Shown: piece after piece, positions 41,857 through 50,876 of the stretch
Layout: each line of letters opens with the position of its first letter
How positions within the stretch are numbered: position 1 is the stretch's first letter
From: an uncultured Lachnospiraceae bacterium
GTDB lineage: Bacteria > Bacillota > Clostridia > Lachnospirales > Lachnospiraceae
Direction of reading: 5' to 3'
Assembly: GCA_910589075.1 (NCBI GenBank)
Contig: CAJUSK010000026.1
Location: 47,096-111,095, forward strand
DNA: 64,000 nt
Program-made: the position numbers and the translations under genes
Notes under the pieces: model-generated
The model's database searches: none
What the model was told of the DNA's origin: nothing
Seen by the model: the letters and a program-made list of their open reading frames with translations, nothing else

Positions 41857-42998
41857 ATTTCAGCAAAACAAAACAGATGTCCGGAGGCGCAAATTCTTCT
41901 GCTGCGGAAGAAAAATATGATGTGGAAGTGGTGGAAAGCTATGACATTGTGTCAGACAGACAAACCATGAATACGCAGCTGACAGGATCGCCGGAAGTGG
42001 ACGCCATTGTCAGCACCATTGAAATTGATAATCTTGAAACGATTGTTTCCTTCGGCGCAGATGCGGCGGAAGAGATTTCCAAAGCATCGGATGTGGTACT
42101 CAGCGGCATGAATATGTCACAACTGGATGATTCCAGTGAAATGCTGAACACACTGGCAAAAATTATGAACCGGTTTGACATTGAAGAGATCAAGGACAAC
42201 CCGGGACTGTTTGGCAAATTGTTTGGCAATCTGCGGAGACAGCTTGACAAAATACTGGCCAAATATCACAGTATGGGCCAGGAAGTGGATAAAATTTATG
42301 TACAGTTGAAACAGTATGAGTCTGAGATCAAGCAGGCCAACCGGAAACTGGATCAGTTGTTTGATGCAAATGTGGAATATTATCATCAGCTTGTAAAATA
42401 CATTCTGGCCGGGGAACAGGGATGCCAGGAGATTGAGGCATATATTGGACAGAGACAGAAGGATATGGAAGATACGGGGGATAATTCCATCCAGTTTGAA
42501 ATTCAGAGCCTGCAACAGGCGCTGATGATGCTGGAGCAGCGGACACAGGACCTGCGCACGGCAGAAAATGTAGCCATGCAGTCTATCCCGATGATCAAGA
42601 CAATGGAATTCAGTAATATGAATCTGGTTCGAAAGATCAATTCGGCCTTTATTGTTACATTGCCCGTGTTCAAGCAGGCGCTGGCGCAGGCGGTTATGCT
42701 GAAACGGCAGCGGATCCAGGCTGAAGCCATACAGGCGCTGGATGAAAAGACAAATGAAATGCTGGTGAAAAATGCGCGCAATACCGTGGAACAGTCCAAG
42801 ATGACAGCAAGGATGGCCTCCGGCAGCTCTATTCAGATTGAAACGCTGGAGTCCACATGGAGAACCATTTGCAACGGTATCGACGAAACCAGACAGATTC
42901 AGGAAAATGCAAGAAAGAAACGGGTAGATGACCAGAAGAGACTGGAAGCTATTAAGGCAGAGTTTAACCAGCGGTATCATGTACCTAAGGTAAATTAA
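41847..42998 (+). CDS. telA: TelA/KlaA family toxic-anion resistance protein
   Basis: The 383-residue protein is largely helical and coiled-coil, without a signal peptide. Family features include EYYHQLVKYILAGEQGCQEI, LQQALMMLEQRTQDLRTAE, and a conserved AMQSIPMIKTMEFSNMNLVR followed by KINSAFIVTLPVFKQAL. TelA accompanies TerD in stress and tellurite-resistance clusters and is thought to act near the membrane in that system. Its start overlaps the YceG-like gene. A nested-hairpin repeat separates it from the first terD gene. Confidence 0.94.
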   Translation: MGLDFSKTKQMSGGANSSAAEEKYDVEVVESYDIVSDRQTMNTQLTGSPEVDAIVSTIEIDNLETIVSFGADAAEEISKASDVVLSGMNMSQLDDSSEMLNTLAKIMNRFDIEEIKDNPGLFGKLFGNLRRQLDKILAKYHSMGQEVDKIYVQLKQYESEIKQANRKLDQLFDANVEYYHQLVKYILAGEQGCQEIEAYIGQRQKDMEDTGDNSIQFEIQSLQQALMMLEQRTQDLRTAENVAMQSIPMIKTMEFSNMNLVRKINSAFIVTLPVFKQALAQAVMLKRQRIQAEAIQALDEKTNEMLVKNARNTVEQSKMTARMASGSSIQIETLESTWRTICNGIDETRQIQENARKKRVDDQKRLEAIKAEFNQRYHVPKVN

Positions 42999-43005
42999 GC
43001 AATTA

Positions 43006-43152
43006 TAAAAGCAGTAAGCGTCCGGGAGGGCGGTTACGGAACTAAAAAACAGTAAACGCCCGTACGGCGCCGGGATAGATTGCCGGATGCGGGTCAGCCG
43101 GGAAGCTATCCGGTGAAAAGGTGCAGGGAGGGCGGTTACGGAACTTTAAATC
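43006..43152 (+). repeat. Nested-hairpin repeat (GCGGAACT family) upstream of terD 1
   Basis: GTAAACGCCC pairs with GGGCGGTTAC and CCGGGATAG pairs with CTATCCGG. Direct repeats GGAGGGCGGTTACGGAACT lie at both ends. The right copy ends about 8 bp before the SD AGGAGG of the first terD gene. Confidence 0.85.
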
Positions 43153-43165
43153 AGGAGGGAAAAGT

Positions 43166-43747
43166 ATGCCAATTAATTTGACAAAGGGACAAAAAGTAGA
43201 TTTGACAAAAGGGAATCCAGGGTTGAAAAAGATTATGGTCGGCCTGGGCTGGGATGTGAATCAGTATGATTCCGGCGCGGACTTTGACCTGGATGCGGCG
43301 GCGTTTATGTTGGGAGAAAACGGAAAGTGCCCTACAGAAAAAGAATTTATCTTTTATGGGACGCTTGAGCATACCAGCGGCGCGTTAAAGCATATGGGCG
43401 ATAACCTGACCGGTGAAGGAGAAGGGGATGATGAACAGATCGAAGTGGATCTGTCAAAGATTCCTGCCAATATAATGAAAGTTGCATTTACAGTCACAAT
43501 TTATGATGCCGATGTGAGACGCCAGAATTTCGGACAGGTATCCAATGCGTTTATCAGGATTGTGGATGAAACCACCGGACAGGAACTGATCCGCTATGAT
43601 CTGGGAGAGGATTTTTCCATTGAGACAGCGGTTGTGGTAGGGGAACTGTACAGAAATAACGGCGCATGGAAATTCAATGCCATCGGAAGCGGATTCCAGG
43701 GCGGCCTGGCAGCATTGTGCGCACATTATGGAATAGAGGTAGCATAA
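43166..43747 (+). CDS. TerD-family calcium-binding stress protein 1
   Basis: The 193-residue protein starts at the ATG at 43166, after AGGAGG. It has the TerD pattern [39 protein letters not shown], the acidic loop [15 protein letters not shown] that binds calcium, [19 protein letters not shown], and the terminal [16 protein letters not shown]. TerD proteins bind calcium and are induced by envelope, oxidative or tellurite stress. It is a close paralogue of the next gene. Confidence 0.96.
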   Translation: MPINLTKGQKVDLTKGNPGLKKIMVGLGWDVNQYDSGADFDLDAAAFMLGENGKCPTEKEFIFYGTLEHTSGALKHMGDNLTGEGEGDDEQIEVDLSKIPANIMKVAFTVTIYDADVRRQNFGQVSNAFIRIVDETTGQELIRYDLGEDFSIETAVVVGELYRNNGAWKFNAIGSGFQGGLAALCAHYGIEVA

Positions 43748-43762
43748 AAGGGGGAAAATAAA

Positions 43763-44344
43763 ATGCCGGTAAATTTAAAAAAAGGACAGAAAGTCAGCCT
43801 GACAAAAGGAAATCCCGGATTGAAACATGTGGTTGTAGGTCTGGGCTGGGATGTAAACCAGTTTGACACAGGCGGCGACTTCGATTTGGATGCGGCAGCA
43901 TTTCTGCTGACAGCGAATGGAACAGTTGCAGGATCAGGTGATTTCGTATATTATGGATGCCTGACACATGCGTCAGGAAGCGTATGCCATTTGGGAGATA
44001 ACCTGACAGGCGCCGGAGAAGGCGATGATGAACAGCTCAAAGTGGATCTTTCCAAAGTGCCTGCCAATGTAACCAAGATTGCCTTTACCGTGACCATCTA
44101 CGAGGCAGAGCAGAGACGGCAGAATTTCGGTCAGGTGTCCAATGCGTTCATCCGTATTTACAATGAGGAAAATGGCGAAGAACTGCTGCGCTATGATTTG
44201 GGCGAAGACTTTTCCATCGAGACGGCAGTTGTGTTCGGAGAACTGTATAAAAACGGCGATGAATGGAAATTCAATGCGATTGGCAATGGTTTTCAGGGCG
44301 GCCTGGCAGCTCTGTGCGAAAACTATGGCGTAGATGTAGAATAA
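43763..44344 (+). CDS. TerD-family calcium-binding stress protein 2
   Basis: The 193-residue paralogue begins 15 bp after terD 1 with SD AAGGGGG. It keeps [43 protein letters not shown] and [16 protein letters not shown]. The acidic metal-binding positions are intact. Tandem terD duplication is typical of Ter loci. Confidence 0.96.
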   Translation: MPVNLKKGQKVSLTKGNPGLKHVVVGLGWDVNQFDTGGDFDLDAAAFLLTANGTVAGSGDFVYYGCLTHASGSVCHLGDNLTGAGEGDDEQLKVDLSKVPANVTKIAFTVTIYEAEQRRQNFGQVSNAFIRIYNEENGEELLRYDLGEDFSIETAVVFGELYKNGDEWKFNAIGNGFQGGLAALCENYGVDVE

Positions 44345-44351
44345 ATATAAA

Positions 44352-44478
44352 ATTGTTGCGGAACTCAAAAACAGCAATCAGCCTTACAGAGCCGGGATAG
44401 ATTTACAAACGCGAAAGCGTTGGGAAATCTATCCGTTGCAGAGGCGCTGGAAGGGGGATTGCGGAACTCTGAATCGGA
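44352..44478 (+). repeat. Nested-hairpin repeat (GCGGAACT family) upstream of terD 3
   Basis: GCAATC pairs with GATTGC, GGATAGATTT with AAATCTATCC, and AACGC with GCGTT around GAAA. Both ends carry TTGCGGAACT or ATTGCGGAACT. The right copy ends about 7 bp before SD GGAGG of the third terD gene. Confidence 0.87.
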
Positions 44479-44490
44479 GGAATTTCTAAA

Positions 44491-45078
44491 ATGTCAATCA
44501 GTTTACAAAAGGGACAAAAGGTCAGCCTGACAAAGGACAACGCAGGTCTTTCCAGAGTTGTAGTGGGCCTGGGCTGGGACGAGGTGAAACAGAAGAAAGG
44601 ATTCTTTGCGCCCAAGCCGCAGCCTATTGACTGCGATGCATCCGCCTTACTGCTTGTAAGCGGGAAGTTGGTGGATAACAGGGACGTGGTTTATTATGGT
44701 AATTTAAAGCATATGACCGGTACGGTGCAGCATATGGGAGATAATCTGACAGGAGCCGGTGAAGGGGATGATGAACAGATTATCGTAGATCTTTCCCGTG
44801 TGCCCGATCAATATGACAAGATTGTCATTGTTGTTACCATTTATCAGGCAGTGCAGAAAGGCCAGCATTTCGGCCTGATTGAAAATGCCTTTATTCGTCT
44901 GGTGAATGCGGCAAATAATACGGAGATGTGTAAATACAATCTGAGTGAGAATTATTCCGGTATGACAGCCATGATTTTTGGAGAGATTTACCGTCATGGC
45001 GGAGAATGGAAATTCAATGCTATCGGCCAGGGTACGAACGATCCGGGGCTGGGTGAACTGATTAGGAGATATATCTAA
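44491..45078 (+). CDS. TerD-family protein 3, divergent
   Basis: The 195-residue protein keeps [31 protein letters not shown], and [15 protein letters not shown]. In place of DFDLDAAAF it has an insertion with FFAPKPQPIDCDASALLL, and the C-terminus ends GTNDPGLGELIRRYI rather than the FQGGLAAL tail. This resembles the TerE/TerZ-like branch. It is followed after 45 bp by the P-type ATPase gene, suggesting coupled calcium handling. Confidence 0.94.
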   Translation: MSISLQKGQKVSLTKDNAGLSRVVVGLGWDEVKQKKGFFAPKPQPIDCDASALLLVSGKLVDNRDVVYYGNLKHMTGTVQHMGDNLTGAGEGDDEQIIVDLSRVPDQYDKIVIVVTIYQAVQKGQHFGLIENAFIRLVNAANNTEMCKYNLSENYSGMTAMIFGEIYRHGGEWKFNAIGQGTNDPGLGELIRRYI

Positions 45079-45123
45079 ATTATAGATGAAGAAAGCATGC
45101 ATTATGTATGTGGAGGATTGCAT

Positions 45124-47778
45124 ATGAAATTAAGTGGACTGAGTGAGCAGGAGGTGCTTGCTTCACGGGAGAAATACGGCTCCAACGCCATACCGGAATC
45201 GGAACCGACGACTTTTCTTGAGGCGTTTAAGGAGACGTTTGGTGATCCCATGATCAAAATCCTGCTTGTGATCGCAGCGATCATGATCGGTATGTTCTTT
45301 GTGGGGTATGCAGAGATCTATGAGCCGGTGGGCACGATTGTGGCAGTGCTGATTGTGGCTTTTGTTTCTGCAAAGACCAGCGTGGCCAGTGATACAAAGT
45401 ATCGGCAGTTAAAGGACAGTACCAAAAAAGATACCTGTAAGGCATACAGGGATGGTCAGATCACAGTGATCGAAGTAGACGATGTGGTGGTGGGTGACCG
45501 GATTCTTCTGCAGTCCGGAGATAAGATTCCGGCGGATGGTATTCTGGTGGACGGAGATCTGCGTGTGGACAATTCTGCTCTGAACGGTGAGGCAGAAGAG
45601 TGCAAGAAGTTTGCCGCAAAGGAACATGTGGAGCTGCCGGAAAATATTACCGGTGACACATTCGTGGACAGGCATTCCCTGTTTCGGGGTGCTGTGGTGT
45701 TTGACGGAGAAGGCGTGCTGGATGTGCGGAAAGTCGGCCTTTCCACTATGATGGGTAAGATGGCCGAGGAAATGCAGGAAGATGAACCCGATTCCCCGCT
45801 GAAAGTAAAACTGGCAAAGCTGGCAGGTCAGATTTCCACCTTTGGCTATATTGGCGCCGTGGTCATTGCAATTCTCTATCTCGTCTTTTTCGTTATGCGT
45901 GCCGGAGGTGTGGACGGTTATCTGGCGCTGGGATGGACTCAGATTATAAAAGATGTGGTGGAAGCTGTTTCCCTGGCCATCGTAATTATTGTCTGTGCGG
46001 TGCCGGAGGGCTTACCATTGATGATTTCTTTGGTGCTGATGCAAAATACCAGCAAGATGCTGGATCACAATGTATTGGTGCGCAAGGCGGAAGGGATTGA
46101 GACGGCCGGTTCCCTGAATATTCTGTTCAGCGATAAAACAGGAACCATTACAAAGGGTATGCTGGAAGTGGTGGAGTTTTTCACGGCACAGGGAGAGACA
46201 ATTCCTCTGACGGAATTGAAACAGCATGGAAAGATAAAAGAATTGCTGAATCTGGCCATTGGCAAAAATACCGCTTCTCTTTTTGACAGTCATCACAGAG
46301 TGATTGGCGGCAATGCCACAGATCAGGCACTGATGAAATTCCTGGGAGAGGAGACATACCAGGAACTGGCGGAAAATAGCGCGTGGCTTGTCAATGCTTC
46401 CCAGGGCTTTAATTCCGCCAATAAATTCAGCCAGGCAAGAATTGACAGTATGGGAATGACCTTTTATAAAGGGGCGCCGGAGCGGCTGCTTGCAGCGGCG
46501 AAAAAAGCGTTGGACCAGAATGGCGATGAGACCAGCCTGAACCTGGATGTGTTGAATGAGAAAATCAATGAACTGGCTTCCAGAGCCATGCGTGTGCTGG
46601 CTTTCGGTTATTCCAAAAAGGGACTGACAGCCGATCAGATCAATGATGACGTGGTACTGATTGGCCTGGCGGCTATTCGGGATGATGTGCGTCCGGAGGC
46701 AAGAGATGCCATCCGCGAGGTACAGGAGGCCGGCATTCAGGTAGTGATGATTACCGGCGACCGTCTGGAGACAGCCGTTTCCATTGCAAGGGATGCGGGC
46801 CTCATCCGGGAAGGAGCGGACAAAGCATTGACCTCCGCTGACTTAAATGCCATGAGCGATGACGAAGTGAAACGGATCATCCCTCATATCCGGGTGATTG
46901 CAAGAGCACTTCCCACAGATAAATCCCGTATGGTCAGACTGTGCCAGGAGATGAATCTGGTAGTGGGGATGACTGGTGATGGTGTGAACGATTCCCCTGC
47001 ACTGAAACGTGCAGATGTGGGATTTGCCATGGGCAGTGGTACAGAGGCCGCCAAAGAGGCCGGCAAGATTGTTATATTGGACGACAATTTCAAATCCATC
47101 AAAGATGCTATCTGGTATGGCAGAACCATTTATCACAATATATTGAAATTCTGCAAATTCCAGCTCGTTATCAATGTGGCGGCTGTGGTGGTCAGCGCTA
47201 TTGCGCCGTTCTTCGGGGTAGAGGAACCGTTGAAAGTAACACATTTGCTGTTTGTCAACCTGGTGATGGACGGTTTGGGGGCCATTATGCTTGGCAATGA
47301 GCCGGCGCTGGCGGAATATATGCGTGAGAAGCCCAGAAGAAGAGACGAGAGCATTGTGAACAAAAAGATGATGGCACAGATACTGACAATGGGTATCTGG
47401 CTGACGGTACTTAGTTTTGTTTATCTGAAACATCCGTTTTTCAGGGGACTGTTTGAAACGGATGCCCAGCATATGACCGGTTATTTTGTTCTGTTTATTA
47501 TCAGTGCCCTGTTTAACGGTTTTAATGTGCGGGATGACAGATTTGGTATATTCAAAGGGCTGGATGAGAATACGGGCTTTTTGAAAGTGCTGCTGACGAT
47601 TGTGCTTGTGCAGGCGGCCATTGTCAATGCGCCGCTGATTCCACTTTCAGTGTTTACCTGGATTGGAAATATGTTCAGTTGTGTACCGTTTGGCCCGATG
47701 GGCTGGGCAGTGATTATTGTCCTTGCCTTTACCATGATTCCGGTGGATATGGTTCGGAAATGTGTGGTGAACAGATAG
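45124..47778 (+). CDS. P-type calcium-transporting ATPase (PMCA-like)
   Basis: The 884-residue P2-type ATPase starts at the ATG at 45124, after SD GGAGG; an upstream frame start lacks an SD. It has an N-terminal cation-ATPase domain, about ten membrane segments, and the M4 motif CAVPEGLPLMISLVL used for calcium. The phosphorylated Asp is near residue 337 in SDKTGTITKG. MITGDRLETA and the hinge GMTGDGVNDSPALKRADVG follow. The actuator loop reads LNGEAEE (about 153-159) instead of the usual TGES, keeping the Glu but changing its neighbours. It probably exports calcium and completes the TerD calcium-stress operon, whose usual TerC membrane partner is absent. Confidence 0.92.
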   Translation: MKLSGLSEQEVLASREKYGSNAIPESEPTTFLEAFKETFGDPMIKILLVIAAIMIGMFFVGYAEIYEPVGTIVAVLIVAFVSAKTSVASDTKYRQLKDSTKKDTCKAYRDGQITVIEVDDVVVGDRILLQSGDKIPADGILVDGDLRVDNSALNGEAEECKKFAAKEHVELPENITGDTFVDRHSLFRGAVVFDGEGVLDVRKVGLSTMMGKMAEEMQEDEPDSPLKVKLAKLAGQISTFGYIGAVVIAILYLVFFVMRAGGVDGYLALGWTQIIKDVVEAVSLAIVIIVCAVPEGLPLMISLVLMQNTSKMLDHNVLVRKAEGIETAGSLNILFSDKTGTITKGMLEVVEFFTAQGETIPLTELKQHGKIKELLNLAIGKNTASLFDSHHRVIGGNATDQALMKFLGEETYQELAENSAWLVNASQGFNSANKFSQARIDSMGMTFYKGAPERLLAAAKKALDQNGDETSLNLDVLNEKINELASRAMRVLAFGYSKKGLTADQINDDVVLIGLAAIRDDVRPEARDAIREVQEAGIQVVMITGDRLETAVSIARDAGLIREGADKALTSADLNAMSDDEVKRIIPHIRVIARALPTDKSRMVRLCQEMNLVVGMTGDGVNDSPALKRADVGFAMGSGTEAAKEAGKIVILDDNFKSIKDAIWYGRTIYHNILKFCKFQLVINVAAVVVSAIAPFFGVEEPLKVTHLLFVNLVMDGLGAIMLGNEPALAEYMREKPRRRDESIVNKKMMAQILTMGIWLTVLSFVYLKHPFFRGLFETDAQHMTGYFVLFIISALFNGFNVRDDRFGIFKGLDENTGFLKVLLTIVLVQAAIVNAPLIPLSVFTWIGNMFSCVPFGPMGWAVIIVLAFTMIPVDMVRKCVVNR

Positions 47779-47784
47779 AAAACA

Positions 47785-47826
47785 ACAATAGACAGCACGC
47801 TTTGCGAACTATCTATTGTCATGAAT
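47785..47826 (-). repeat. ATTCATGACAATAG palindrome, copy 6 (inverted)
   Basis: ACAATAG (47785-47791) pairs with CTATTGT (47813-47819), followed by CATGAAT. The core is ACAGCACGCTTTGCGAACTAT. It follows the ATPase stop by 6 bp. Confidence 0.8.
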
Positions 47827-47871
47827 GAAAAACACGGGGTGCGGAGCTTTTGCCACCGTGATTTGGAAAAG

Positions 47872-47906
47872 CGCCATGCTGCGAAGGTATCGCGGCATGG
47901 CGTTTT
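47872..47906 (+). terminator. Terminator after the Ter operon
   Basis: CGCCATGC (47872-47879) pairs with GCATGGCG (47895-47902) around a 15-nt loop with an inner GCGA-TCGC pairing, followed by TTTT. Confidence 0.7.
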
Positions 47907-47926
47907 GGTGAATGAGAAAGGCTGTT

Positions 47927-48505
47927 ATGATGGATTTAAATACATCTTTGTCTGAACTGTCACTGGAAGCGTTGTGGGAATTATTTCCGATTCTTCTTAC
48001 AGAGCATAAAAGCTGCTGGGGAGATTGGTATGAAGAAGAACAGCAGAGAATCAGGCGCATTTTACATAAGTATGATTTGAGGATACACCATATTGGGAGT
48101 ACCGCAGTAGAGCATTTGTGGGCAAAACCTATTGTGGATATTCTGATGGAACTCTCAGAATACAGTTCCATCACAGACATCAAAGAGCAGCTTGTGAAGG
48201 GTGGTTATCTTTGCATGTCTGAGAAAGAAAACAGAGTATCTCTGAACAGGGGGTATACGGATACGGGGTTTGCGGAGCGGGTGTTTCACGTACATGTACG
48301 GTTTGAGGGTGACAATGACGAATTGTATTTTCGGGATTTTCTGCGCAGTCATCCTTCTGTTGCTAAAGAATATGAGGCGTTAAAGATTTCACTGTGGAAA
48401 AAGTACGAACACAACAGAGATGCATATACGAATGCAAAAAGCGAATTTATCAGGAAATATACGGAATTGGCAAAGGCGGAGTACGGAAACAGATATAAGC
48501 GTTGA
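47927..48505 (+). CDS. GrpB/UPF0157 family protein
   Basis: The 192-residue protein (from the ATG at 47927, SD-like AAAGG) has the family signature HHIGSTAVEHLWAKPIVDILM, a nucleotidyltransferase-fold motif, and RVFHVHVRFEGDNDELYFRDFLRSHP. An ATG at 47912 lacks an SD. The cellular role of GrpB proteins is not established. It is probably cotranscribed with the next two genes and is not a classical Ter component. Confidence 0.88.
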   Translation: MMDLNTSLSELSLEALWELFPILLTEHKSCWGDWYEEEQQRIRRILHKYDLRIHHIGSTAVEHLWAKPIVDILMELSEYSSITDIKEQLVKGGYLCMSEKENRVSLNRGYTDTGFAERVFHVHVRFEGDNDELYFRDFLRSHPSVAKEYEALKISLWKKYEHNRDAYTNAKSEFIRKYTELAKAEYGNRYKR

Positions 48506-48548
48506 CAATGTAACAGGTTCATGGTTTCTGACAGGAGGCATTCGGAGT

Positions 48549-48935
48549 ATGGACAGGGAAGAATTATTTTCATGGTGCAGACAACAGTATGGAACAGAGC
48601 CGGATTATCCATGGGCGGACAGGAATGCAGTCCTCCGTCACCGGGATACCGGAAAATGGTACGGCGCTGTTCTGGAAGTACGGCGGGACAGATTGGGTAT
48701 GCAGGGGGAAGAGCTGGTGGATGTGCTGAATGTAAAAGGCGATCCTGTGTTGATTGGTTCGCTCAGGATGCAGCCGGGCTTTCTGCCTGCGTATCACATG
48801 AATAAAGAAAACTGGATTTCCATTTTACTGGATGGGACGGCGCCGGAGGAACAGATGAAAAACCTGATAGAGATGAGCTATCAGATGACAGATAAGAAGC
48901 GGAAAAACAAACCCGTTTCTGCACAGGGAGAGTGA
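48549..48935 (+). CDS. MmcQ/YjbR family protein
   Basis: The 128-residue protein starts at the ATG at 48549 with SD AGGAGG. It shows the CyaY-like MmcQ/YjbR pattern: DREELFSWCRQQYGTEPDYPW, KWYGAVLEV, KGDPVLIGSLR, GFLPAYHMNKENWISILLDG, then EEQMKNLIEMSYQMT. Some members bind DNA; function here is unknown. It lies between GrpB and the HAD gene. Confidence 0.9.
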   Translation: MDREELFSWCRQQYGTEPDYPWADRNAVLRHRDTGKWYGAVLEVRRDRLGMQGEELVDVLNVKGDPVLIGSLRMQPGFLPAYHMNKENWISILLDGTAPEEQMKNLIEMSYQMTDKKRKNKPVSAQGE

Positions 48936-48944
48936 GACAACAGG

Positions 48945-49718
48945 ATGCTGATTTTTCATGCGGACTTGGATAATACGTTAATATACTCATATAAGCACGA
49001 TATAGGGTCTGATACAGTTGGAGTGGAGCGGTATCAGGGCAGAGTGATTTCCTATATGACAGGAAGCTCTTATGAAATGCTTGATCAAATTCGGAAGCGG
49101 GTTTTGTTTGTGCCGGTGACTACACGCACGGTGGAGCAGTATGAGCGGATAGACCTGGGCAGCAGCCCACGGTTTGCGCTTGTATGTAACGGGGGAATTC
49201 TGCTGGAGGACGGACAGGAGGATGAACGGTGGTATGAGGCTTCCCTGGAACTGGTCAGGGATGCGGAAGACGAACTACAGTTGGGCGAGGAATGCCTGCA
49301 TAAAGACCGTAACCGGAATTTTGAAGTGCGGAATGTGAGAGGGCTGTTTTTGTTTACAAAAAGCAGTAACCCTTCTGCAACAGTGGAAATGCTCAGGCAA
49401 AAACTGGACAAAAGCCGGGTGGACGTATTTCAAAATGGAGAAAAAGTGTATGTGGTGCCCAGGCGGATGAATAAAGGGGAGGCATGCCGGCGGTTTCGGA
49501 AAAGAGTGCAGTCAGAATCTGTGTATACAGTTGCCGCCGGGGACAGCGAATTTGATATTCCCATGTTGGAAACGGCAGAACTGTATATGGCGCCTGCAAC
49601 GCTTTGCGACCTGTACGGACTGAAAGACGGGGGCAGATGGAGTGAGAAGGATGGCATTTTTTCAGATTTTATACTGAGCCGGATACTTAGGATGACAGAA
49701 ACGGTTCAATGGATTTGA
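48945..49718 (+). CDS. HAD-superfamily phosphatase, Ter-type
   Basis: The 257-residue hydrolase begins with the nucleophile motif HADLDNTLIYS (D7, D9 region). Later are FVPVTTRTVEQY and the motif IV AAGDSEFDIPMLETAE. It has the shape of the Cof/SPP-like HAD enzymes that occur with TRSP-PRTase and CitE-like lyase in Ter clusters, suggesting dephosphorylation of the metabolite made there. The SD is weak (ACAGG). A terminator follows. Confidence 0.88.
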   Translation: MLIFHADLDNTLIYSYKHDIGSDTVGVERYQGRVISYMTGSSYEMLDQIRKRVLFVPVTTRTVEQYERIDLGSSPRFALVCNGGILLEDGQEDERWYEASLELVRDAEDELQLGEECLHKDRNRNFEVRNVRGLFLFTKSSNPSATVEMLRQKLDKSRVDVFQNGEKVYVVPRRMNKGEACRRFRKRVQSESVYTVAAGDSEFDIPMLETAELYMAPATLCDLYGLKDGGRWSEKDGIFSDFILSRILRMTETVQWI

Positions 49719-49730
49719 TGGGAATAAAAG

Positions 49731-49769
49731 ATCCGGGATGTATGAATATACATTTTCGGAGATTTTTTT
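49731..49769 (+). terminator. Terminator after the HAD gene
   Basis: TCCGGGATGTAT pairs imperfectly with ATACATTTTCGGA around GAAT, followed by seven T residues. It directly precedes a palindrome copy. Confidence 0.8.
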
Positions 49770-49773
49770 CATT

Positions 49774-49811
49774 CATGACAATAGAAAGTTCGCGAAGCGC
49801 ACTTCTGTTCT
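49774..49811 (+). repeat. ATTCATGACAATAG palindrome, copy 7 (right arm decayed)
   Basis: The left arm CATGACAATAGAAAGTTCGCGAAGCG is intact, but the right arm reads ACTTCTGTTCT instead of CTTTCTATTGT. As in other copies it follows a terminator T-run. Confidence 0.7.
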
Positions 49812-49875
49812 ACAAAATTGTCAGAGCAGACAAGAATTAAGAAACTATTAACTATTTCAGGATTCCTTTCTTCAT

Positions 49876-49902
49876 AATTATGCTTTAATATAAAGCGTAA
49901 TT
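49876..49902 (+). promoter_or_regulatory. Inverted repeat upstream of the MacAB-type operon
   Basis: AATTA-T-GCTTT-N5-AAAGC-G-TAATT forms a near-perfect 11-bp inverted repeat with one mismatch, about 80 bp upstream of the promoter. It may bind a regulator or act as a hairpin. The region 49812-50135 otherwise holds no supported gene. Confidence 0.45.
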
Positions 49903-49980
49903 ATTCGGGGCAAGAGTTGGGAGATGAAGCCGGACTGCTCATAAGCTGTTATCAAAATCCTGGAAATTGTCATAAAATTT

Positions 49981-50009
49981 TTGTGCCTGAAGAATTTATA
50001 GTGTATAAT
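49981..50009 (+). promoter_or_regulatory. Promoter of the MacAB-type exporter operon
   Basis: TTGTGC (49981-49986) and TATAAT (50004-50009) are 17 bp apart. The ATPase start codon lies 127 bp downstream, leaving a long leader. Confidence 0.65.
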
Positions 50010-50135
50010 AAAATGCGTGTGCATGTGAACGGCTGTCAACAGATGACAGATCTGTCTGTTTCGGATTGTACATACATTTCAGAAAGAGTTTCGGGTAAAG
50101 GCAGCCATTGTGAATCAAAATAAAGGAACGGGTAT

Positions 50136-50873
50136 ATGTCAGAACTGATTACATTAAGCCATATCTGTAAAATTTATAATCCGGGTGAAAATGAGGTGCG
50201 GGCGCTGGATGATGTGAGCCTTCGTATAGATGAGAATGAATTTGTGGCGATCATCGGCCAGTCCGGCTCCGGAAAATCCACCCTGATGAATATGCTGGGC
50301 TGTCTGGATGTGCCAACCAGCGGTGACTATATGCTTCATGGGCAGGATGTAGCCAATATGACGGATGACGAACTTTCGGATATCCGGAATAAGGAGATCG
50401 GATTTATTTTCCAGGGTTTCAACCTGATTCAGAATCTGACCGCCCTGGAGAATGTGGAATTGCCGCTGATCTACCGGAATGTGGGCAGACGGGAGCGGCA
50501 GCGTCTTTCCCTGGAAGCCCTGCAGAAAGTAGGGCTGGAAAAGCGGCTGACTCACCGGCCGGCAGAGATGAGTGGCGGGCAGCAGCAGAGGGTGGCCATT
50601 GCCAGAGCCATAGCCCAGGCGCCTCCGGTGATTCTGGCGGATGAGCCCACAGGGAATCTGGACTCCGTTTCCACCAAAGAGATTATGGGAATCCTGCGGG
50701 GACTCCATGAGGATGGCCGTACAGTGATCCTGATCACTCACGATAATGAAATTGCAGCCCAGGCCGAGCGTATTATTAAAATCAAAGACGGCCGGATATC
50801 GGAAGATATTTCCCGCAGCGAATTGGAGCGGCGGGATGAGGAGAGACATGATAACAGTGCAGAGGGGAAGTAA
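50136..50873 (+). CDS. MacB/LolD-type ABC transporter ATPase
   Basis: The 245-residue single-domain ATPase has Walker [20 protein letters not shown]-loop [11 protein letters not shown], signature [15 protein letters not shown], Walker [14 protein letters not shown] and the switch His in LITHDNEI. It belongs to the group that drives MacB-type mechanotransmitters rather than substrate-translocating channels. The adaptor and permease genes follow. SD AAAGGAACGG precedes the ATG. Confidence 0.95.
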   Translation: MSELITLSHICKIYNPGENEVRALDDVSLRIDENEFVAIIGQSGSGKSTLMNMLGCLDVPTSGDYMLHGQDVANMTDDELSDIRNKEIGFIFQGFNLIQNLTALENVELPLIYRNVGRRERQRLSLEALQKVGLEKRLTHRPAEMSGGQQQRVAIARAIAQAPPVILADEPTGNLDSVSTKEIMGILRGLHEDGRTVILITHDNEIAAQAERIIKIKDGRISEDISRSELERRDEERHDNSAEGK

Positions 50874-50876
50874 GGG

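Noticed and set aside
49917-50123. 68-codon frame before the exporter ATPase
   Set aside because: It covers the promoter -35/-10 boxes and has no SD or domain.
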